From an uncultured Lachnospiraceae bacterium (GTDB taxonomy: Bacteria > Bacillota > Clostridia > Lachnospirales > Lachnospiraceae), in NCBI GenBank assembly GCA_947172645.1, contig CAMWBY010000006.1, positions 1 through 64,000 on the forward strand: 64,000 nucleotides of DNA. Reading direction: 5' to 3'. Both the position numbers and the translations under genes were made by a program. The notes under the pieces were generated by a model. That model was not told where the DNA came from, did not search any database, and worked only from the letters and a program-made list of their open reading frames with translations. Positions 1 through 8,390 of the stretch are shown here, piece after piece. The first letter of the stretch is position 1. Every line of letters begins with the position of its first letter.

Positions 1-1497
1 CCAGCCGCTGGCAATGGAAATCCTGAAACGGTCAAATTCTGAAAAACATTCTTCATTCTTATTAAAAACCGGTTTGATATCATAATCTGTAACCGAATTG
101 AAACGAACAGATTTCAGCAAGGTATCCGACCAACCAATCCCTAACCAATCACAGAAATCCGATAAATACTGTTTTGGCCGCAGCTTGATGTCCTCAAACC
201 GCATCTTATACTCGGTTTCACCGGAATCATCCTCGCTTCCGGCATATATCCTATTAAACAGCACATCATATATCTTCTCTCTGCCGCTTGGCGTATTTCT
301 GATACGTGAGCCCGCCCGCACAATCTGGTCCCGCCGCAGGGACACAATCTTTACCGGTACTTCCTCACTCCGCAGCCACCTGGCCAAAGACGGGAATTGC
401 AGCCTGGATATCCTGTGCGGTTCGGAATAAATCATCCTACTGGAAATCATGCATTCCTGTTCCGGATGTACTGTTTTCTCATAAGCGATATGGAACAAAA
501 CAAATAACTCCTGGGAAGTAAACCGGGGCTTTATCAATAAAAACTGCCTGACATTTCTATCGAATGCATCCGGGTTTGCGATAAATCTTTCCCTGCCCCA
601 TCCGCCTGTTTCTTTGTTGTATATATTCCAAAATTCCGTAAGGATATCTTCCCCTGAATAGTCGGACAACCGCACACAATAATAAAACAGACATCCATAG
701 AAATAAACCATATCATCTGACAATACTTCCGGATGCCCTTTTAACAGACCACGGAAAAAGGCATTGCCTGTCGTATAATCAATCTTTCCTAAGACAATCC
801 CCCTGGGCGTTAGTTCCGGCAAGGTATATTTGGCTCTCTGCCTGTGTCTGTATTCATCGGCTATGACTAAAGGGGTAACTCCGGTGAAATATTCCGTAAA
901 TCCAACCACTCCTAATTTTTCTCTTAGCTTACGGAATGCCTCCTTATCTATAACAGAACCCAGAATACTGACTGCCGGCAAGACAATACAGAGGATAATC
1001 TCTCCCCTTCTGCCTTCCATGCGGCACTCGACAGTCTCAGACCAACTTACTTCTATATCCCCTTCTTCCACATCCGTCAGATAATCCGCCAGCATCCTGC
1101 CAAGATATTTATCTCCAACCAACAGCACCTTCTTATGCTTCAAAACATGCACCAGATTTGTGCATGGAATATCCATATAGTCTTTCACATAATAAAACTG
1201 CCTGTTTCTTTGATATCCGAGATAACTAACATATTCCTCCACTTTCCCGCCCAGGGCGCTCCCTTTGTCATTGCAATATAGAAAAACAGGCTTCTCCATA
1301 CTGCATACTGCTTCCGAAATACTCATAACGGGTTTTCCTAACAGAAAACTCTGTTTCGGCTCTTCTGTCACGAAACAGCAGATATCGCTGCCATGGGCCA
1401 GCAATAAATCATATGTATCCTGGGCTTCTATCGTTGTTCCCCACAGAACAATTTCCCGCTCATCCATTAACCTGTCTAACAGGCTTCTGCCCCCCCC
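1..1497 (-). CDS. C-terminal part of a phase-variable Rossmann/sulfotransferase-like glycan-modifying protein (out of frame, 3' end outside window)
   Basis: A minus-strand frame stays open from just after a TGA at 1498-1500 to base 1, about 499 codons, and has no start codon with a ribosome site at its beginning. It is the continuation of the gene ending at 1476: one extra G in the 8-G tract at 1490-1497 would join the two frames. It reads as two domains. The first (about the first 220 codons) has Rossmann-type strands such as EIVLWGTT and KKVLLVGDKYLG. The second resembles a sulfotransferase fold: an early loop GIVLGKIDYTTGNAFFRGLL followed by KGHPEV, and later RFEDIKLRPKQYLSDFCQWL, like the RYEDL-region of carbohydrate sulfotransferases. 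The sulfotransferase call is inference from pattern only. It is the last gene seen of the glycan operon; its 3' end is not in the window. Confidence 0.6.
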
Positions 1498-2078
1498 TCA
1501 ATATCCTGGATACGGCCGGATGATACATTCGCCTCGTAAATCTTATCGATGCATTCAAACTCAACCGACACGCTCTTTTGCATGTCCACATATACATTGC
1601 CTGTCCTGGGCTCTATACCGTCCGCATGGATAATCAGTCTTCCATGTCTCTCCCCGGCATTTTCGTCACCCGGAAATCCCAGCTCCTTCCAATACTTTCC
1701 TGTGACAAAAACGTGTATTCCCCGTTTTCTTAGATATCCTGCTAAACAGACTGCCAGTTCATTGCATCCGCGTATCTCGACTTCCTTAATTTCCGGAAAT
1801 ATGTCTTCAAACTGCAAAGCATTCTCACTGCTTTCCAACTCTTCTAACATACGCAGCTCCCGGTTGGCTTCCATATCCTGGTACGCATAGCACACCGGTT
1901 TCCCGCAGCCATCCACTACCCGGTATAACCGTACTACTGTAGAATCCATGCACCCGAAACGCTTCTCGTATTCCCTCCCCCTGCGCCATAACAAAGCATC
2001 AAGGGATAGCGGAGGTTTCTCGGAAACCAACCGCACCTGTTCCTCTTGTAACAACTCGCATGGGTAAAAGCAAAGCAT
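1476..2078 (-). CDS. N-terminal part of the same phase-variable protein, ending prematurely after a G8 tract
   Basis: The start at 2078 is chosen because AGGAGG lies 6 bases upstream of this ATG; an upstream in-frame ATG has no such site. The 200-residue product begins MLCFYPCELLQEEQ. Its middle carries a Rossmann-like stretch (EVEIRGCNELAVCLAGYLRK, then HVFVTGKYW) of the kind seen in three other proteins of this operon. It then runs into GAG GGG GGG GCA and stops five codons later at TAG. With nine Gs the frame would continue into the 499-codon open frame downstream, giving a protein of over 690 residues. As read here the gene is in an OFF-like configuration. A sequencing or assembly error in the homopolymer would give the same picture. 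Confidence 0.65.
   Translation of the reverse strand: MLCFYPCELLQEEQVRLVSEKPPLSLDALLWRRGREYEKRFGCMDSTVVRLYRVVDGCGKPVCYAYQDMEANRELRMLEELESSENALQFEDIFPEIKEVEIRGCNELAVCLAGYLRKRGIHVFVTGKYWKELGFPGDENAGERHGRLIIHADGIEPRTGNVYVDMQKSVSVEFECIDKIYEANVSSGRIQDIEGGAEAC
1490..1497 (-). repeat. Poly-G tract (G8) inside the glycan-modifying gene
   Basis: Eight consecutive Cs on the plus strand, eight Gs in the coding strand. The tract lies in the linker between two predicted domains. A gain of one G restores a reading frame of more than 690 codons. Simple G tracts of this length are classic slipped-strand hot spots in surface-glycan genes. Confidence 0.8.
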
Positions 2079-2223
2079 GTCCATCCTCCTAATATTTTTA
2101 ATGAAAAATCCACTATTTACAAACAAAGAAAATCTGATATAAACTACGACCATTCCATACTTTACATCAGATTTCCCGATAAATATCAATATTAACTTTT
2201 AACATTTTATACTTTTCCGACTG

Positions 2224-3810
2224 CTACACCATCGCCTCCACAATCACTTTATCTCCAATCCGTATTTCCTTCACACCCACTTCCTTTTTCTTATTAAAAT
2301 TAAAACTGAGAAGATACCCCTTATCCAGATGGTAATAGTCCAGATACTCGGCAAGCTGTCTCTCTCCGCGTTCCTGATACTCATTCCCACGCCAGATTTT
2401 AAGCTCCACTACAAACTGCTGTCCCAGATAATCCACAATCACATCCGTTCTTGAGGCATCCCTTGTTTGAGCCTCTATATAATAATTGCCCGTACCGTTG
2501 ATAATCGGCTTCAAATACAGAAGAAAAAATTTCCGTCCATAGGCTTCCACAAATTTTTCATCATTATCGCCATAAATATCTGTGAAATATTGCACGAATT
2601 TTCGAAGCACCAAATCCATGTCCAAACGGTTGTTACATAAAAACTGATTTTTATCACGCTCGCCGTTTTGATAGGCTTCGCTCCTGGCAGCTTCTTCTGT
2701 GATAAACATGTTTAAAAGCCGCATTTCAAAAATACGGTTCGCTACTACAATCTGTCCGTTCTCCTCCCTCAGAAAGCCAAACATCAACCCAATTTCAATA
2801 GATTTTACATCCGGACTATAGGAAATCCTCTTCCCTTGATATAAAATTTCTTTTATCATTTCCCTAAGTTCTTTATAGATATCCAGTTGCTTAACCATAC
2901 TGTCAAACAATGTCACATTTTCCTTTAGGAGCCGTTTAACCGCCTCTGCGATTCCTCTCTCTGTCCATATATCAGAAAAATCATCAAAGCTTCCACTCTC
3001 CAATAGCTCTTCATCCAGAATCTTACAGATGGCTGATGTCAGGTAGGGATATCCCGATGTATAATTATATATCTCCTGTGCAATTGCTCTGACATCCATC
3101 CCTGTCTGATAATCATCTTCATATTCCTGCAACATAGATGCGATTTGATTGACGGAAAAATTCATATCAAGGGTAAACTTTGCCGCAATATTCCAAGGAC
3201 TATTATATTGGTGTTCCGCATCGGGCCGTATTTTCAATTTTAAGTTCTTAATATCATATACGCCTGCCAAAACCACCGAATGAAAAACCGCCCTGTTTTC
3301 CCTGTCGAGATAGTACCTTCTAAGCTGTGCAAGGAAGTCAATAAAAACCTGATTGTTAGAAGCGCTGTCCACCTCATCAATCATTAATATGATTGGCTTT
3401 ACGGCATCCGCACATATCTGACTCAGCTTTGCGAACAATTCCCGCAAACTTCTGTCCGTAGAATCATCTATAAGCTCCTGCAATGGATGAAGCAGCGTAT
3501 CATCCATCTCCTGATTTTTCCTTGCGGCAGTCATAAACTCCTGTGCAAACGCATACACAAAGGTCCGCGCATCAGCGAACTCTTCCGTACCTATTCCCTG
3601 AAAATCAAGAGAAATGATACTATAATCATTTCTCAGATATTCAGCTAGCGCCCTAAGCGTAGTGGTCTTGCCATACTGCCTGCCTCGGTTGATAATAAAA
3701 TATTTTTTCCTGTCTATATATAACCGTTTTATTTTATCTAATCTATCGTCTAAATCCACCATATAATGGATTTGCGGATTACAAAGCCCTTCTGTATTAA
3801 AATACCTCAT
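2224..3810 (-). CDS. AAA-ATPase-like protein with C-terminal PD-(D/E)XK nuclease-like domain
   Basis: The 528-residue protein matches the predicted AAA-ATPase plus PDDEXK_9 architecture that is abundant in anaerobic gut bacteria. The N-terminus has a P-loop-like NRGRQYGKTTTLRALAEYL (about residue 45) and a Walker B strand IILMIDEVDSAS (about 140). The C-terminal third holds TDVIVDYLGQQFVVELKIW, the D...ExK core of the nuclease-like fold. Start: GGAGGGCG lies upstream of the ATG at 3810. Members of this family have no firmly established role; DNA interaction or defence has been suggested. It sits between glycosyltransferase genes and the phase-variable gene on the same strand, with 168 bases to its upstream neighbour, so it may be an independent insertion. 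It is not an obvious glycan enzyme. Confidence 0.8.
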   Translation of the reverse strand: MRYFNTEGLCNPQIHYMVDLDDRLDKIKRLYIDRKKYFIINRGRQYGKTTTLRALAEYLRNDYSIISLDFQGIGTEEFADARTFVYAFAQEFMTAARKNQEMDDTLLHPLQELIDDSTDRSLRELFAKLSQICADAVKPIILMIDEVDSASNNQVFIDFLAQLRRYYLDRENRAVFHSVVLAGVYDIKNLKLKIRPDAEHQYNSPWNIAAKFTLDMNFSVNQIASMLQEYEDDYQTGMDVRAIAQEIYNYTSGYPYLTSAICKILDEELLESGSFDDFSDIWTERGIAEAVKRLLKENVTLFDSMVKQLDIYKELREMIKEILYQGKRISYSPDVKSIEIGLMFGFLREENGQIVVANRIFEMRLLNMFITEEAARSEAYQNGERDKNQFLCNNRLDMDLVLRKFVQYFTDIYGDNDEKFVEAYGRKFFLLYLKPIINGTGNYYIEAQTRDASRTDVIVDYLGQQFVVELKIWRGNEYQERGERQLAEYLDYYHLDKGYLLSFNFNKKKEVGVKEIRIGDKVIVEAMV

Positions 3811-3978
3811 TTCGCGCCCTCCATGCCTAAGCCGTCATTTTCCTTATTCTAGCATTACATGAAAGGCCTGTAAAGAAAGGGCGCCGCAAAATCTCATATA
3901 AAATATGAACTTGTCAAGGTACAAAAGGAAGTTATCTCTTAGTCATTTTTCAAAAAAACACAAGCCAATATCTTTCCG

Positions 3979-5055
3979 CTAATATACTTCTCCGCCCTCA
4001 TAGACAAACCTCGGCTGATTATGCCCCTTTTTCTCTTTCCAGTATATTGTCTTATCCTGATAGCTGTCCGTAATTGTTTTTATATCCGTCATGTGATATC
4101 CATTCTTCCAAACCACATAAGGGAATGATATCATATCCCGCCTTGAAAATTGTTCTATCTGTCTCCACCAATCCTCCATGATTGCCCTGCAAACCGGATG
4201 ATTGTGTTCTCTTATTAAAATATTGCAGTACACACTTCCAAAATTTTCGGGCATTCCTTCCAGCCAGTAGTGCTCTATTTGCTTTTTGACAGTTTCCTCT
4301 GTATCACGTTTGTTTAAAATGACATGCATTGCTTCCATATATAACCCGCTCCAATGATGCCGATAAGATGTCATAATGCGGGTTTTCGGAAGTTCATAAA
4401 CAAATTTTGCAATGGAAGCGTCCAGTTGGAACACGCCGTCACAATATATAGAATATCTGTATTGCGGAAAGATTTTATTGGCATTTATCTTACAAAATCT
4501 GTTTTTCCTTGTATTGTCTGTGATGCCTTCCGGCAGATATTGATGAATATCAATATATTGGAATACCGTCTCATGTTCCGGCTTCTTATCTGAAATCAAG
4601 TAATAATCACACTCCGGAGAAATCGACAAAGGTTCTAATAATTCATCATATTCTCCCACGATGCATGTATAAACCGCAATCTGCTTCCTTTTCATAAAGG
4701 GAAAATATTCTTCTTTTTCCTCTGCAAACAGTTCGTCAAACAAAATAATTTTCTCTATGCCTATATCATGCAATTGCTGCAGCACGGCATCAATTTGATT
4801 GCCTCTCAAAAACAGAAAACAAACTACATTTTCTCTCCTTTGCTGCAATTCCAGAGGAGAGATGCACTTTATGCCTTCAATGATTTCCTTTCCCCACAAT
4901 TTCTCATTATTATCACAATAAAAGGTAACTGAAATTCCCCTTTTATATAATAATTCCAAGCCCTTTCGAGTACCTAAAAATCCGGCTCCCCAAATACATA
5001 CTTCACATTCATGGTTTTGCGCACTTTTTATGTATTCCAACTTCATATCATCCAT
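3979..5055 (-). CDS. Glycosyltransferase-like protein (DUF616/TOD1-type) with N-terminal Rossmann module
   Basis: The 358-residue protein has two parts. Residues about 15-110 form a Rossmann-like module beginning EVCIWGAGFLGTRKGLELL and containing DNNEKLWGKEI and GIKCISPLEL. Residues about 128-350 resemble the DUF616 family: AVYTCIVGEYDELLEP, CDYYLISDK, RKNRFCKINANKIFP, YSIYCDGVFQL and FPYVVWKNGYHMTDI. Members are predicted glycosyltransferases that act in the cytoplasm on polysaccharide precursors. The start at 5055 follows a GGGGACGGAAT site. It lies 12 bases after the GT2 gene, so the two are probably co-transcribed. The acceptor and sugar cannot be read from sequence. Confidence 0.75.
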   Translation of the reverse strand: MDDMKLEYIKSAQNHECEVCIWGAGFLGTRKGLELLYKRGISVTFYCDNNEKLWGKEIIEGIKCISPLELQQRRENVVCFLFLRGNQIDAVLQQLHDIGIEKIILFDELFAEEKEEYFPFMKRKQIAVYTCIVGEYDELLEPLSISPECDYYLISDKKPEHETVFQYIDIHQYLPEGITDNTRKNRFCKINANKIFPQYRYSIYCDGVFQLDASIAKFVYELPKTRIMTSYRHHWSGLYMEAMHVILNKRDTEETVKKQIEHYWLEGMPENFGSVYCNILIREHNHPVCRAIMEDWWRQIEQFSRRDMISFPYVVWKNGYHMTDIKTITDSYQDKTIYWKEKKGHNQPRFVYEGGEVY

Positions 5056-5067
5056 ATTCCGTCCCCT

Positions 5068-6255
5068 TTACGTCCACCCTGTCTTTTGGTTCTCGAATCT
5101 GCTTTCTATCAGGCGCCTTTCTTTCTCTATCAGTGTCATATCTATCATTTTGATTTTATCTTCTGCAATGCCCATACTGCGAATCTGGTTCCATATTTCC
5201 TGCCTTGCGCTTTCCATCAAAACAGCCACAAGAACATAATCAAATTCTATTTCACCAAGTACATCGGGCGTCTCTATATTTTCCCTTGCATTGCTGTCAA
5301 CCCATGCTGTCACGGTATATTCCTCAATAGAATGCAAATATCTGATGAGCTCATGTCCAAATCTTCCTGCTCCATATACCGCAATTTTACTCCCCTTATC
5401 GATACCCCCATATGGGAATAAAAATTGTGCATCACATTGAAATATTTCTATATTCCTTAACATAAGCAAAAAAACCATCAAATAATCCAATTGAATTCTC
5501 AAACATTTTTCCCATTGCTTCTTCTCGGAAAATCTATTCTTTAAATAAGAATAAAATACCCGATAGCGTTCTATCTCATTTCCGTCATTCATTCCCATAA
5601 CAGAATCGTCGCGCATTTGATAATGATAAAAACAATCCGGCAAGACTACAATTTTTTCCGCTTCCAACAAAGTCGGGTACAAGCAGGCAGGGTCCTCTGC
5701 CACTCTTATTTCTCTCGGAACCCTCAGTTGATTTTTCCGTAAAATATCCGTTCTGAAGAGTTTGCCATAAACATAGGGCGTAATACCTCTTTCAAAAAAA
5801 TTTCCTGTATAAATCATCTTCGCATATAATTCGTCACGGCCTTTTCCGTAATAAATCCCTGCCCCCACGTGATTCGTTTCATAGCTGATATGACTGCCAA
5901 AATCCCGTTCTATCCCGCAGATGATGATATCCGCATCCTCTATTTTGCGATGCATTATCGCAAGCATATCCGGTTCAATCCAATCATCACTGTCCACATA
6001 TGCCGTATGCTCTCCTGTTGCCAGTTCAATTCCCGTTTTTCTCGCTGATACGGCGCCTTCGTTTTTCTTATGGACTACTTTTATCCGACTGTCCATCTGT
6101 TCTAACCTGTCACATATTTTGTCGGAACCATCCGTAGAACCATCGTCAACCAGAATAATCTCCAGATTTTTATAGGTCTGATTTGTAATGCTTTCCACGC
6201 ATTTGGGTAAATAAGGTGCGGCATTATAAACCGGAACAATCACCGATACCATCAT
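5068..6255 (-). CDS. Family 2 glycosyltransferase with C-terminal Rossmann module
   Basis: The start is placed at the ATG at 6255 (M-M-V-S-V-I-V-P-V-Y-N), preceded by GGGAGG; an in-frame ATG 18 bases earlier would cover that ribosome site. The N-terminal 220 residues are a GT-A fold: SVIVPVYNAAPYLPKCVES, ILVDDGSTDGSDKICDRL and the DxD-like YVDSDDWIEPDML. Residues about 280-390 form a Rossmann-like module, GSKIAVYGAGRFGHELIRYL and AWVDSNARENI, in tail position. Its ATG overlaps the TGA of the upstream GT4 gene in the sequence ATGA, but only when the upstream 9-G tract is in the present length. Predicted to add a sugar during capsule, teichoic acid or similar polymer synthesis; substrate unknown. 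Confidence 0.85.
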   Translation of the reverse strand: MMVSVIVPVYNAAPYLPKCVESITNQTYKNLEIILVDDGSTDGSDKICDRLEQMDSRIKVVHKKNEGAVSARKTGIELATGEHTAYVDSDDWIEPDMLAIMHRKIEDADIIICGIERDFGSHISYETNHVGAGIYYGKGRDELYAKMIYTGNFFERGITPYVYGKLFRTDILRKNQLRVPREIRVAEDPACLYPTLLEAEKIVVLPDCFYHYQMRDDSVMGMNDGNEIERYRVFYSYLKNRFSEKKQWEKCLRIQLDYLMVFLLMLRNIEIFQCDAQFLFPYGGIDKGSKIAVYGAGRFGHELIRYLHSIEEYTVTAWVDSNARENIETPDVLGEIEFDYVLVAVLMESARQEIWNQIRSMGIAEDKIKMIDMTLIEKERRLIESRFENQKTGWT

Positions 6256-7451
6256 GCGCACCTCCCGGTCCATACGAAAGGAGCGGTAACTCTATAGAGT
6301 ATTACCCCCCCCCTCTCCACATTTTCAAATAAACTCGTATTCTCTATATACATTCGCTCTATCTCCTTTATCTGTGCTTTGATATCATACCCCGCATGTA
6401 TCACAGTTTCTGCCATATTTTTTCTTTCATAAGATTTACACTTCTCTAAAATCTCATTTGCCCATCTGTTCACATCAAGCGGAAGAAAATCTGTGTTTCC
6501 GGTCAAATCAGCGTCTTTTGAAACATAGTCGCTGCATATGCATTTTAATCCGGCCGTCTGTGCTTCGATTAAAGCGATTGGCAACCCTTCAAAATTAGAC
6601 GGAAGCACAAATAAATCCATCATCTGATAGAATGCATTTACATTTTCCCTCTTTCCCAGAAAATGCACCGCCTGCGCAATCCCTGACTCTGCTGCCTGCT
6701 TCTCCAGGTTTTGCCTTAACTCCCCATCTCCCAACAGGATTAGTTCCAAATCTTGCCTTTTCTCATACGCTCTTGCAAATGCTTCTATGAGGAAGCTTTG
6801 ATTTTTTTGATAGACAAGTCTCCCCACATTACCCATAACAAATTTATTCTCTAAACCGTATTCTCTGCGGAGCTTATCTCTGGTTTGCTGATGAAACGCA
6901 AATTTTTCTACTTCAATTGCATTTTTCATAACGCAGATTTTTTCCCTGGGAATCCGGTCCCCATACAGCCAGTCAGCCGCCTCATCGGAACACGCCCAAA
7001 AATCCGTTGCTATGTTCTCTGAAAGCCGTTTTCTTACGCAAAAATGATTTCTTGTTTCCAATTCCCGAATCTCAGGTTCCTTTGCGTCGCATTTGGTTGA
7101 GTGGGCATGCACAATTACCCTGGGGACTTTTCTCTCCATACAAATCTGCTCGAACAAAAAGCTCTTCCATTGTTTGGTGTGAAGATGAACGATATCGTAT
7201 CCTTTATCAAGTATTTCGTTAATCTCTTTGATAAACCGCTTTTCATTATCTTCCGCATAACAAGAGATATAATGTATCTTACTTCCCGTTGCTTCCAATT
7301 CTTCCGCGAAGTCCAGCTTTGCACTCATAGTCGCAAAGTCACACTGAAATTTGTTCTTATCAAGATATTTCCAATTGTTCACTGCATAATGCGTAATCCC
7401 GCCATAGGAATTTGCTATCGGAAACTGTAGAATTTTTATTTTTCTTCTCAT
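6252..7451 (-). CDS. Family 4 glycosyltransferase with poly-G tract near its C-terminus
   Basis: The 399-residue GT-B enzyme shows the GT4 signature: an N-terminal KILQFPIANSYGGITHYAV, then NVGRLVYQKNQSFLIEAFA (about residue 208), LILLGDGELRQNLEK and the EX7E-like region SNFEGLPIALIEAQTAGL. These retaining enzymes use nucleotide sugars on the cytoplasmic membrane face. The start follows AGAGG. Codons for FENVERGG run through nine Gs (6305-6313) and then 16 unusual residues to a TGA that overlaps the next start. With eight Gs the protein would stop at once (GGG TAA), and with ten it would stop after a few codons. The core enzyme would be intact in all three states, so the tract probably affects the tail and coupling to the next gene. 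Confidence 0.85.
   Translation of the reverse strand: MRRKIKILQFPIANSYGGITHYAVNNWKYLDKNKFQCDFATMSAKLDFAEELEATGSKIHYISCYAEDNEKRFIKEINEILDKGYDIVHLHTKQWKSFLFEQICMERKVPRVIVHAHSTKCDAKEPEIRELETRNHFCVRKRLSENIATDFWACSDEAADWLYGDRIPREKICVMKNAIEVEKFAFHQQTRDKLRREYGLENKFVMGNVGRLVYQKNQSFLIEAFARAYEKRQDLELILLGDGELRQNLEKQAAESGIAQAVHFLGKRENVNAFYQMMDLFVLPSNFEGLPIALIEAQTAGLKCICSDYVSKDADLTGNTDFLPLDVNRWANEILEKCKSYERKNMAETVIHAGYDIKAQIKEIERMYIENTSLFENVERGGVILYRVTAPFVWTGRCA
6305..6313 (-). repeat. Poly-G tract (G9) at the 3' end of the GT4 gene
   Basis: Nine Cs on the plus strand. Only the present length, or a length differing by multiples of three, lets the GT4 frame reach the ATGA overlap with the next gene; the other two frames stop within about 15 bases. 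Confidence 0.8.
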
Positions 7452-7464
7452 TTTTTATTGCCTC

Positions 7465-8019
7465 TTAAATATTTAACAATGCCATACTGCATCCATCACC
7501 AATCGTACATTTAGGCAATATGATGCCCCTTTCTGCCTCAAATGACTCTATTGCCTGTTTTACTCCCTGCAATTTGCTATGGAAATAATCATGGCACAGT
7601 ATACATCCACCTTTTTCCAATCTGTCCCAAAAGAATCTTATCCCATTCAGCATCGGCACATATAAATCCATATCCAAATTCACAAAGCAAAATCTGTCTT
7701 CCACTGTCTTTGCCGAATCAGGGAAATATCCTTTATAAATACTTACATTCTCGGGATATGTCATTTTCCTCAAAACATAATCCATATCTGTATCCCTAAA
7801 AATCTCCTCGCTGTCAAACACGCTATTCTTAAATTCCAAGTTCTTCAATTTTCTTTCATATCCTAAATCATCCTGGGCAAATCCCTCGAAAGTATCAAAC
7901 AAATATAGCTTTCTATCAGGGAAATAGCGGTTCAGAAATTTAGCCGATTCCCCCCTGAATACGCCGCATTCTGCTACGCTCCCAGAACTGACTGTTCTTT
8001 GATGCGCCCTGCGAAATCC
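7465..8019 (-). pseudogene. TylF/MycF-like O-methyltransferase domain, cut off from its N-terminus by a frameshift
   Basis: The frame is open from just after a TAG at 8020-8022 to a stop at 7465. It encodes SGSVAECGVFRGESAKFLN, RKLYLFDTFEGF, FCFVNLDMDLYVPM and GGCILCHDY. These are the SAM-binding and metal-site motifs of macrocin-type sugar O-methyltransferases. There is no ATG with a ribosome site; a TTG at 7902 would remove the SAM motif. The preceding frame (7974-8381) ends RICWIRDFAGRIKEQ before its stop, while this frame reads RRAHQRTVSSGSVAEC. Adding one base near 8010 would give a continuous WIRDFA-RAHQ...GSVAEC protein as in relatives. No long homopolymer is present there, so this is a real mutation or a read error rather than obvious slippage. 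Confidence 0.65.
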
Positions 8020-8381
8020 CTAATCCAACAAATCCTCTGGTCTATATATACATCTATGTATTCCAATGCTGTAGGCAATTCCACTATCTTTTCATCCGGC
8101 ACATTTAGACCCAGCAAATTTTTACGAACCTTGCTGATTTCATGATAATCATTCATTGCAATAACAATAAATTCATAATTCTGCTCCTTAATTTTTTCAG
8201 GAGGAATAATTTTTACTCCGCAATATGCGTTACCCCCCCCCTTCCACAATATGTCATTACTATCGGAAAATGCAATGACACTCATATTGTATTCTGTCGT
8301 AAATCTGATAAATGCCTTCTTTCCTATTGTTCCGCAACCATAAATGATAATCTCTTTACACTCCATTTCCGCTTCCCCCAT
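7974..8381 (-). CDS. Rossmann-module protein, N-terminal half of a frameshifted methyltransferase gene
   Basis: The product is 135 residues. It begins with a Rossmann module, CKEIIIYGCGTIGKKAFIRF, followed by AFSDSNDILWKGGGN and VKIIPPEKIKEQNYEFIVIA, then a linker ending RICWIRDFA. In relatives that linker leads directly into the TylF-like domain. Here the frame ends at 7974 and the domain continues in another frame from about 8016. The ATG at 8381 has GGTGG close upstream and lies 9 bases after the glycerophosphotransferase gene; a second ATG five codons on is also possible. Nine Gs (8233-8241) encode the GGG in the module. One more or one fewer G would stop translation within about ten codons. 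Confidence 0.65.
   Translation of the reverse strand: MGEAEMECKEIIIYGCGTIGKKAFIRFTTEYNMSVIAFSDSNDILWKGGGNAYCGVKIIPPEKIKEQNYEFIVIAMNDYHEISKVRKNLLGLNVPDEKIVELPTALEYIDVYIDQRICWIRDFAGRIKEQSVLGA
8233..8241 (-). repeat. Poly-G tract (G9) in the Rossmann-module gene
   Basis: Nine Cs on the plus strand, encoding WK-GGG-N in the present frame. Eight Gs lead to a TAA after a few codons and ten give GGG TAA directly, so the tract can act as an on/off switch for everything downstream in this reading frame. Confidence 0.8.
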
Positions 8382-8390
8382 ATATCCACC

